This document shows, in pieces, positions 1-4,868 of a DNA stretch of 6,587 bases. The stretch comes from CAYNNP01 sp964398215 (lineage in GTDB: Bacteria > Planctomycetota > Planctomycetia > Pirellulales > Pirellulaceae). The notes beneath the pieces were generated by a model that saw only the letters and a program-made list of their open reading frames with translations, was not told the DNA's origin and did no database searches. Where the stretch lies: positions 1 through 6,587 of the forward strand of contig CAYNNP010000308.1 in assembly GCA_964398215.1 (NCBI GenBank), written 5' to 3'. Position 1 is the first letter of the stretch. Each line of letters begins with the position of its first letter. The position numbers were made by a program, and so were the translations under genes.

Positions 1-81
1 CACGCCGCAAAAATCGAAAACGTTGCGGTCAAAGTTGTGGGTAAAGACAAGGCTATCGCCCTGCGGCTAAAAGGTTTCTGA
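1..81 (+). CDS. C-terminal end of an unidentified protein (partial, 5' end outside window)
   Basis: Reading from base 1 gives 26 sense codons and a TGA stop at 79-81. The visible peptide starts HAAKIENVAVKVVGKDKA and ends ALRLKGF. It alternates hydrophobic and charged residues, as in beta-strands at the end of a globular or beta-sandwich domain, but this is too little to assign a family. The gene runs towards the convergent oxidoreductase gene, and its stop is followed by two terminator-like hairpins (139-193 and 223-236), which supports a true gene end here. Bases 51-61 of the coding end are the exact reverse complement of 138-148, so the transcript could pair its own coding end with the downstream hairpin. 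The reading frame is the main evidence. Function is unknown. Confidence 0.55.
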   Translation, partial: HAAKIENVAVKVVGKDKAIALRLKGF

Positions 82-138
82 ATCATGAGTGCACCTGCAT
101 TTGCATGATCTCGCCGCTCAGTCACAAATGAGCCGATG

Positions 139-193
139 GGCGATAGCCCCGGTTTTGAGCACAACTAGACCGTCACTAGCCGGGACTATCGCC
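139..193. terminator. Imperfect 16-bp hairpin between convergent genes, probable bidirectional terminator
   Basis: Arm 139-154 (GGCGATAGCCCCGGTT) pairs with arm 178-193 (AGCCGGGACTATCGCC): eight pairs, one C-A mismatch, five pairs, one G-U pair and one final pair, around a 23-nt loop. It lies in the 156-nt gap between a plus-strand gene ending at 81 and a minus-strand gene ending at 238, where both transcripts need to stop. No T run follows either arm directly, so classical intrinsic termination is not certain; it could also act as a 3'-end stabiliser. The pairing is seen in the sequence; the role is inferred from position. Confidence 0.45.
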
Positions 194-222
194 ACTACGA
201 GTTAATCGATTCGCGCCATCCT

Positions 223-239
223 AACGCTGGGGCGTTTTT
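223..239 (+). terminator. Small hairpin followed by a T run, possible intrinsic terminator
   Basis: AACGC (223-227) pairs with GCGTT (232-236) around a TGGG loop, and the T run covers 235-239, partly inside the arm. The stem is only 5 bp, so it is weak alone. It sits downstream of the plus-strand gene that ends at 81 and could back up the larger hairpin at 139-193. It overlaps the stop codon of the minus-strand oxidoreductase gene, and no T run follows on that strand. Confidence 0.3.
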
Positions 240-1203
240 AGATTTCTACTACGCGCTGTTCGACTGTTGAACGCGAAATTGCGTCTAAGATTTGGTGGGT
301 GTCGATGGCTTGCTGCTGTAGGCTTGTGAGGTCCGTTTCAAGATCGGCAAAGGTTCCGATCATCGCTCGCTCTTGGCATCCTTCAAAGTGTTCTTGCTGC
401 ACGGCGCCGCTTGCTTCATGGATCCAACATCTTGCTGGTCGGTCTGCCCATGGGCGCGTAAAGTCGTCGCAAATCAATGACGCCTTGCTGCCCGCGATTT
501 CAAACCACTTTCGCGTTGCAGTGTCGTAACCACAAGATACCGACGCCGTCACATCTTGATCGAACCACAACATTCCGTTGACTCGCATCGGCACGCCCGA
601 CTCCGAAACACTGCTGGCAAAGACTTTCGTTGGCATCCGCGCTGTTGCATACCTCACCAACCCGCATGTGTACCACGCTAGGTCCAGCAAGCACCCGCCG
701 CCGAGCTTTGGATCCAAGCGGTGCTCGTTTGATTGAAAGGGCCGGTAAAACGAGACCGCAGCGCTGATGTGCCCGATGCTGCCCAAGCGGTCTTTGGCAA
801 TCCAATCTGCAAACGCAGCGGTGCGTTCATGATGCAACCAACCGGTTGCGTCCAGCCAACGCACGCCAGCTTGCTGACAGGCGTTTGCGATTTCCATGGC
901 TTGGCCAAAATCCATTGCCAACGGTTTTTCGCACAAAATGTGTTTCCCGTTCTCAGCGGCTTGACAGCACAGATCGCGATGCAGTGACGGCGGAACCGCA
1001 ATGTAGACCGCGTCGACATCATCACGTTGAAACAGTTCGTCATAGCCCACGGCGCCTTTGACTCCGAACTGATCTGCGTACCAGCGTGCACGTTGACGAT
1101 CGCGACTCGCCATCGCGGTTACTTCCACACCGTTAGTCGATTGCAAGTCGACCACCAAGCGTCTTGTAATTCTGCCGGTTCCAATAACACCGAATCTCAT
1201 CAT
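238..1203 (-). CDS. Gfo/Idh/MocA family NAD(P)-dependent oxidoreductase
   Basis: A 321-residue cytoplasmic protein, near the usual 320-380 of this family, with no Tat or Sec signal. The N-terminal Rossmann domain (about 1-120) has the dinucleotide loop GVIGTGRITRR (5-15), an acidic/basic strand end ASRDRQRA (32-39), the AVPPSLH segment (69-75) and the family hallmark EKP (92-94), whose lysine is the expected catalytic residue. The C-terminal alpha/beta domain carries GGGCLLDLAWY (168-178). D174 followed four residues later by Y178 resembles the D-xxx-Y of glucose-fructose oxidoreductase and dihydrodiol/xylose dehydrogenases, not the D-xxx-H of inositol dehydrogenase. The substrate is therefore likely a sugar or a related polyol or diol, but it cannot be named. 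The start is ATG-ATG at 1203/1200, with an AAAGG ribosome site about 7 nt upstream. It lies 32 nt downstream of the MoxR gene on the same strand, so they are probably co-transcribed. Such paralogues are numerous in planctomycetes. Confidence 0.9.
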   Translation of the reverse strand: MMRFGVIGTGRITRRLVVDLQSTNGVEVTAMASRDRQRARWYADQFGVKGAVGYDELFQRDDVDAVYIAVPPSLHRDLCCQAAENGKHILCEKPLAMDFGQAMEIANACQQAGVRWLDATGWLHHERTAAFADWIAKDRLGSIGHISAAVSFYRPFQSNEHRLDPKLGGGCLLDLAWYTCGLVRYATARMPTKVFASSVSESGVPMRVNGMLWFDQDVTASVSCGYDTATRKWFEIAGSKASLICDDFTRPWADRPARCWIHEASGAVQQEHFEGCQERAMIGTFADLETDLTSLQQQAIDTHQILDAISRSTVEQRVVEI

Positions 1204-1207
1204 GCAG

Positions 1208-1215
1208 TCGCCTTT
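1208..1215 (-). promoter_or_regulatory. Ribosome binding site of the oxidoreductase gene
   Basis: On the minus strand, AAAGGCGA lies about 7 nt (counted from GG) before the ATG at 1203, inside the 32-nt gap to the MoxR gene. It favours the first of the two adjacent ATG codons and indicates that the oxidoreductase is translated from its own site within a shared transcript. Confidence 0.5.
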
Positions 1216-1235
1216 GCAAACACCAAAGCCTGCCG

Positions 1236-2177
1236 TTAAACCGGTACTGGAATCTGTTTCAGCAGTTCCGTGATCTCTTTTTCCACAGCTTCCCGATCGC
1301 CACCTTGGAATACTCGATCGCTCAACACGCGGTGCGAAAGTGCGGGAGCTGCCAAACGTTTCAGATCATCCGGTGTAACGAAATCACGCTGTTCGGTCAG
1401 AGCCAACGACTGGCAGCCGCGATAGTAGCTCAGCGCCGCTCGGGTACTGACCCCCGCGCGAAACTGCGAGTGCGACCGCGTGGCATCCACAATATCCAGT
1501 AGGTACTGTACCAAGCTGACATCAAATTTGACTTCACGAACCGCAGCTTGTGCTTGTCGGATCCGTTGCAGATCGACGACCGGCTTCAAATCATCAACGG
1601 GTTCGCCCGATCGGTGCGTCAACAAGACTTCGCGTTCGAATTGTCGATCTGGATATCCAATCGATACACGAAACAGAAAACGATCCAGCTGACTTTCTGG
1701 CAACGCATACGTGCCTTCAAAATCGAACGGGTTCTGCGTCGCGATCACCAGGAATGGATCCGGCAGATCATGCGTGGTTCCATCAGCAGAAACTTGGCTT
1801 TCGCTCATCGCCTCCAGCAATGCCGATTGAGTACGCGGCGGAGCACGGTTGATTTCGTCCGCCAAAACGACGTTGCAAAAGATCGGCCCTTTACTGAACC
1901 TGAATTCTTGCGTGTCCGTGCGATACAGCATGCTGCCTGTAATATCGCTGGGCAACAAATCGGGTGTGAACTGAAGCCGCGAAAAGCTACCTTCGACGCT
2001 CTTGGCCAACGCTCTTGCCAGCAACGTCTTGCCAACTCCTGGCACGTCTTCCAGCAAGATATGTTCACCGGCCAGCAACGAAATCACCAGCATCTGAACG
2101 ACATCCGGCTTCCCCAGCACGACGGCCGAAATGTTCTCGCGAAGCAAACGGGACGTTTCAAACGCTTGCTGACTCAT
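1236..2177 (-). CDS. MoxR family AAA+ ATPase
   Basis: A 313-residue cytoplasmic ATPase of typical MoxR length. In order: a lead helix with VVLGKPDVVQ (19-28); the Walker A loop LLEDVPGVGKTLLARALA (41-58) with K50 and T51; the FTPDLLPSDITG segment (70-81) characteristic of MoxR; Walker B VVLADEINRAPPRTQSALLE (103-122) with D107 and E108; sensor 1 ATQNP (146-150); and LPESQLDRF (159-167), with R166 as likely arginine finger. The C-terminal lid holds GVSTRAALSYYRG, matching the sensor 2 region. All key ATPase residues are present. MoxR proteins act as chaperone-like hexamers that activate or assemble partners, often with von Willebrand A or DUF58 proteins. Here the next gene downstream is an oxidoreductase and no such partner is visible. 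The ATG at 2177 has no good ribosome site; a leaderless or SD-independent start is likely. The partner and true role are unknown. Confidence 0.92.
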   Translation of the reverse strand: MSQQAFETSRLLRENISAVVLGKPDVVQMLVISLLAGEHILLEDVPGVGKTLLARALAKSVEGSFSRLQFTPDLLPSDITGSMLYRTDTQEFRFSKGPIFCNVVLADEINRAPPRTQSALLEAMSESQVSADGTTHDLPDPFLVIATQNPFDFEGTYALPESQLDRFLFRVSIGYPDRQFEREVLLTHRSGEPVDDLKPVVDLQRIRQAQAAVREVKFDVSLVQYLLDIVDATRSHSQFRAGVSTRAALSYYRGCQSLALTEQRDFVTPDDLKRLAAPALSHRVLSDRVFQGGDREAVEKEITELLKQIPVPV

Positions 2178-2372
2178 TTCGATAGGTGCTGGCCTGTGTG
2201 AAGAAATCGGTTTGACGAACTGTAAAAAGATAGCGGAAGCCGCGCTCGCGTTCTATCCCACGGCAAATCCAAAGGGGCATGCACCATGCCAAAGCCGAAT
2301 TCCAGGCCCTGGGTCGATGTGTATTGTGCAAAATTGGAGCGCCAAAGAACAGATCGCCCTGTGCCTATGCAG

Positions 2373-2490
2373 GGTAAATCACTTTTTCAATCTGAGTTGT
2401 TCGCAGATCGGGCTGTCTTATCCGATTCAAAGCGTTTTCCAATCCAGTCGGGCAGGAATGCCCCAACGTACTTTGAAAAAGTGATTTACC
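2373..2490. repeat. 118-bp element bounded by a perfect 18-bp inverted repeat, able to fold as a branched structure
   Basis: The left arm GGTAAATCACTTTTTCAA (2373-2390) is the exact reverse complement of the right arm at 2473-2490. Inside, a symmetric 5x5 internal loop is followed by GTTG/CAAC (2396-2399 / 2464-2467), then two hairpins. The first pairs 2402-2404 with 2432-2434 and 2406-2411 with 2422-2427. The second is GGGCA-GGAA-TGCCC (2450-2463), which abuts the CAAC strand. No clear target-site duplication flanks the arms, which argues against a recent insertion but does not exclude an old miniature element. If transcribed, it would form the 5' leader of the serine hydrolase gene, ending 49 nt before its start. 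Pairing is seen directly; a role as RNA structure, DNA cruciform or decayed miniature transposon is inference. Confidence 0.75.
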
Positions 2491-2528
2491 ATGTGTGCTG
2501 CTGTTGAAAGAGTTTCCAAATCCTGCTT

Positions 2529-2532
2529 GGAG
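2529..2532 (+). promoter_or_regulatory. Ribosome binding site that fixes the GTG start at 2540
   Basis: GGAG lies 7 nt before GTG at 2540. The peptide from that GTG begins MRHFVFSLGLVLATSSLVAQ, a normal signal peptide. The in-frame GTG at 2495 has no ribosome site and would add 15 residues ahead of the signal peptide, so 2540 is preferred. Confidence 0.6.
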
Positions 2533-2539
2533 TGTTTTC

Positions 2540-4687
2540 GTGCGTCATTTTGTTTTTTCACTCGGCCTTGTTTTAGCCACAAGTAGCCTTGTCGCTCAGG
2601 ACAAAACCAAACAGCCAGCCGATTCATCCAAAGTCGGTCAGTTGTTCTCTGCGATTTCGTCGGGAGACATCACGACTGTCGAAAAATTGATTGACCAAGG
2701 CGCTGACATAAACGCCAAACAGGATTTGCTGACGCCGTACATGCGAGCAGTGCATTCCGGTTTTCTACCGATCGCAAAATTGCTGAAGGAAGAAGGCGCC
2801 GACACAACCATCAAGGCCCCGCCGATTCGAGATGCAATTGGCCTTTTGCTGGCCGATAGCGTTAGTGATACCACGCCCGGCTACGCGTTTTTGGTCAGCA
2901 AAGATGGCAAGGTGATCGCCGAAGAATGTTTCGGAATGGCGAACGTTGAAAAGAAGACCGCGATCAAACCGGAGATGCAATTTTTGATCGGTTCAGTAAG
3001 CAAACAATTCACAGCCGTTGCGATCCTGAAACTACAAGAATCCGGCAAGCTTTCAGTCGATGACAAACTTTCAAAATACATCAAAGACTTTCATCGCGGT
3101 GACGAGATCTCGCTCCACCACCTGTTGACTCATACCTCCGGTATCACGAACTACACCAACGGCGCTGCGTTTCGTTTGACGCAAGAAATTGAAACCACGG
3201 AAGAGGATTTAATCCAATCATTCAAGTACAGCAAACTTGAATTTGAACCCGGAGAAAAATTCGAGTACTGCAATTCGGGTTACTTTTTGCTCGGCCATAT
3301 CGTCGGCAAAGTATCGGGTTTGTCGTTGGGCGAATATTTAAAGAAAGAGATCTTTGATCCTCTGGGCATGAAAAATACAGGCGTCCAAAACGATCGCTGG
3401 GACAAACCAGGTCAAGCAATGGGGCATCGCGTTGTTGATGGACGATCAACGGTGACAAAAACGTGGCACATGTCGCGAGCAGGTGGCGCGGGCGCGATGT
3501 ATTCGAACTTGCGAGACCTAATGACGTGGAATGAATCGCTGTTTGGAGGAAAAGTACTGACCGAGGCGTCACTCAAGTCAGCTTTTGCGCCAGTGAGTCT
3601 TGGGAATGGTTCGACGTCAAACTACGGATACGGCTTCTTTGCCGGAACGCATCGCGGATTGAAAAACATCAATCACTCCGGCGGGCTGGATGGTTTTGCA
3701 AGTTACTTGATTCGATATCCTGAACAAAAAACAACTATCGTGGCACTGCGCAATGCATCGCACAGCGGTGACATGCCATCGCACGTCCAAATCTCGCTCA
3801 AACTGGCGGAGTACGTTTTGCATCCAGAGATGGAAACGAGAAAAGTACACGTGGTTAACAAGTCCGTGGATCCAGACAAGTTCAAGGATTACGTTGGTTC
3901 CTACGATTATGGGTCTCCCGTCATCATGCAAATCACGCTCGACAACGGCCAGGTGTACGCACAGCTTGCCGGCCAACCGAAATACCCTATTTATCCGTTA
4001 GATGAATCCACGTTCTTTTGGAAAGTTGTGGATGCTGAAGTCACTTTTGAACGAGACAAAGACGGCAAGGTTGTCGCCGCTGTTCATCGGCAGGGCGGGA
4101 CTGAATCTCGGAATCTTAAAACTGACGACAACCAGTTCGTTTCGTTGTCGATACAAGAACTGGAAAAGTACGCGGGGTTCTACGACTACGGTGGTGCGAT
4201 AATGGAAGTCACCTTGACCAAAAATGCTTTGCTCGCACAGCTAACCGGTCAGCCGAAACTGCGCATTTTGCCAACCGCCAAGCACACATTCAAATGGGCG
4301 GTCGTTGACGCAAAAATCGAATTCATTGTCGACGAAAACGGCAAGGTCTCTGGTGGAAAACATACACAAGGCGGCAAAACCTTGAACGTTGCCAAAATCG
4401 ATCTTCAGGCGGAAGTTGAAGCCCCTGCCGGAACCTTGAAGCAGTATGTCGGCGCCTACAACTATGGATTGTTGGCTGGAAAAATGCAGGTGACGCTTGA
4501 GGACGGAAAGTTGTTGGCGCAACTACGTGGACAACCCAAGCTGGTGTTGGTTGCTACCGGAAAGGACTCGTTTCGCTGGAAAGATGTCAACGCTTCGATT
4601 GTTTTCTATCGCGACAAGGACGGAAAAATAACACACGCAATTCACAAACAGCGCGGGCAAGAATCAAAGGTGCCGAAAGTCGAATAG
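2540..4687 (+). CDS. Secreted serine hydrolase (class C beta-lactamase/DD-peptidase fold) with ankyrin-like N-terminus and three DUF3471-like C-terminal repeats
   Basis: A 715-residue protein from the GTG at 2540. Residues 1-20 form a Sec signal peptide (R2, hydrophobic 4-13, cleavage near LVA-Q), so it is exported. Residues 30-92 hold two ankyrin-like units, ending GADINAK (54-60) and GADTTIK (86-92). The serine hydrolase domain spans about 105-430 with every catalytic motif: S152-V-S-K155 (nucleophile and general base), Y243-C-N245, and H379-S-G-G in place of KTG, plus the conserved LLTHTSG (195-201). Residues 443-715 carry three copies of a beta-rich domain resembling DUF3471. The family includes AmpC-type beta-lactamases, DD-carboxypeptidases, D-aminopeptidases and esterases. 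The HSGG third motif fits the non-lactamase members, so a peptidase, amidase or esterase acting outside the cytoplasm is more likely than antibiotic resistance. The substrate is unknown. It has no operon partner: a hairpin follows the stop and 181 nt separate it from the next gene. Confidence 0.88.
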   Translation: MRHFVFSLGLVLATSSLVAQDKTKQPADSSKVGQLFSAISSGDITTVEKLIDQGADINAKQDLLTPYMRAVHSGFLPIAKLLKEEGADTTIKAPPIRDAIGLLLADSVSDTTPGYAFLVSKDGKVIAEECFGMANVEKKTAIKPEMQFLIGSVSKQFTAVAILKLQESGKLSVDDKLSKYIKDFHRGDEISLHHLLTHTSGITNYTNGAAFRLTQEIETTEEDLIQSFKYSKLEFEPGEKFEYCNSGYFLLGHIVGKVSGLSLGEYLKKEIFDPLGMKNTGVQNDRWDKPGQAMGHRVVDGRSTVTKTWHMSRAGGAGAMYSNLRDLMTWNESLFGGKVLTEASLKSAFAPVSLGNGSTSNYGYGFFAGTHRGLKNINHSGGLDGFASYLIRYPEQKTTIVALRNASHSGDMPSHVQISLKLAEYVLHPEMETRKVHVVNKSVDPDKFKDYVGSYDYGSPVIMQITLDNGQVYAQLAGQPKYPIYPLDESTFFWKVVDAEVTFERDKDGKVVAAVHRQGGTESRNLKTDDNQFVSLSIQELEKYAGFYDYGGAIMEVTLTKNALLAQLTGQPKLRILPTAKHTFKWAVVDAKIEFIVDENGKVSGGKHTQGGKTLNVAKIDLQAEVEAPAGTLKQYVGAYNYGLLAGKMQVTLEDGKLLAQLRGQPKLVLVATGKDSFRWKDVNASIVFYRDKDGKITHAIHKQRGQESKVPKVE
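3866..4684 (+). repeat. Three tandem protein repeats (DUF3471-like) at the C-terminus of the serine hydrolase
   Basis: Copies span about residues 443-530 (3866-4129), 536-621 (4145-4402) and 628-715 (4421-4684). Each begins with a Y-x-G-x-Y-x-Y-G strand (YVGSYDYG, YAGFYDYG, YVGAYNYG), then AQLxGQPK (GQPK at 478-481, 570-573, 664-667; spacing 92 and 94), then an F-x-W-x-x-V-[DN]-A strand, a [DE]-[KN]-G-K turn and a final basic strand with QxG. Copies are clearly homologous as protein but strongly diverged in DNA, so the duplication is old. A single copy is a common tail of this hydrolase family. Confidence 0.8.
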
Positions 4688-4732
4688 CCCGTTGCGCACG
4701 AACATTCGATCCGCTGGAAATACTTGCCCGAA

Positions 4733-4754
4733 CGGACCAAATCGCCCTGGTCCG
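4733..4754 (+). terminator. Perfect 7-bp hairpin after the serine hydrolase gene
   Basis: CGGACCA (4733-4739) pairs with TGGTCCG (4748-4754) around the 8-nt loop AATCGCCC. It begins 45 nt after the TAG stop at 4685-4687. It is GC-rich and well placed to end that transcript, but no T run follows, so it may be a weak or Rho-assisted terminator or a 3'-end stabiliser. Confidence 0.4.
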
Positions 4755-4775
4755 CCGCTGGGCTGAGCCGCGAGT

Positions 4776-4809
4776 TGCAAAGTTTTCGACGGGCTACTGA
4801 AAACTTGCA
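4776..4809 (+). promoter_or_regulatory. Hairpin in the carrier gene's upstream region
   Basis: TGCAAAGTTTTC (4776-4787) pairs with GAAAACTTGCA (4799-4809) with one bulged A, around an 11-nt loop. It directly abuts the next dyad at 4809-4837. It could be part of the carrier leader RNA, an operator, or a second 3' structure of the preceding gene. The pairing is clear; the role is not. Confidence 0.35.
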
Positions 4810-4858
4810 TCAGATCAGGTACTCTATTCGATCTGATTCCCACCCCAGCGACCTGATC
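4809..4858 (+). promoter_or_regulatory. Overlapping, mutually exclusive dyads before the carrier start codon
   Basis: Dyad one: ATCAGATC (4809-4816) with GATCTGAT (4830-4837), 8 bp, 13-nt loop. Dyad two: GATCAGGT (4813-4820) with ACCTGATC (4851-4858), 8 bp, 30-nt spacer. They share bases 4813-4816, so only one can form at a time. The second ends just before a weak GAG ribosome site (4859-4861) 7 nt upstream of ATG 4869. This arrangement suits a translational switch in the leader of a metal-carrier gene. Dyad one alone could also be a dimeric repressor site. No known riboswitch consensus is recognised. Confidence 0.35.
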
Positions 4859-4868
4859 GAGCCCCGTC

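Larger units (their letters stand above)
2178..2539. other. Divergent intergenic region with several dyads
   Basis: This 362-nt gap separates the MoxR start (2177, minus) from the serine hydrolase start (2540, plus) and must hold both promoters, but I see no convincing -35/-10 pair on either strand. It holds a tight hairpin at 2276-2290 (GGCATG, loop CAC, CATGCC), a 5-bp hairpin at 2357-2374 (CCCTG / CAGGG), and the large inverted-repeat element at 2373-2490. Open frames across it (for example TTG-started 2212-2484 on plus) run through the dyads, have low-complexity unrelated sequence and no ribosome site, so I do not call a gene. Confidence 0.6.

Noticed and set aside
1548..2201. 217-residue plus-strand open frame opposite the MoxR gene
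   Set aside because: It is a shadow of the MoxR coding strand; MoxR has full, ordered ATPase motifs, and the opposite frame has no family features.
2212..2484. Possible 90-residue plus-strand gene in the divergent gap
   Set aside because: It begins with TTG without a ribosome site, runs through the 18-bp inverted repeat and other dyads, and shows no recognisable protein pattern.
2373..2490. Complete insertion sequence
   Set aside because: There is no transposase frame in the 118-bp element and no clear direct duplication at its edges; only a miniature or non-mobile origin remains possible.
2495..2539. Earlier GTG start for the serine hydrolase at 2495
   Set aside because: It has no ribosome site and puts 15 extra residues before a well-formed signal peptide, while GTG 2540 has GGAG at 7 nt.
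2540..4687. Antibiotic-resistance beta-lactamase
   Set aside because: The third motif is HSGG, not KTG, and the ankyrin-like and DUF3471-like additions are typical of environmental peptidase/esterase relatives.
55..4749. ATCGCCCTG found three times at gene edges (55-63, 2353-2361, 4741-4749)
   Set aside because: A rough count shows that about one 9-mer is expected to occur three times by chance in a window this long, and the three flanks are unrelated.
4795..4830. Sigma-70 type promoter before the carrier gene
   Set aside because: TTGCAT-like and TATTC-like hexamers exist, but their spacing is 9-14 nt, too short for a credible promoter.
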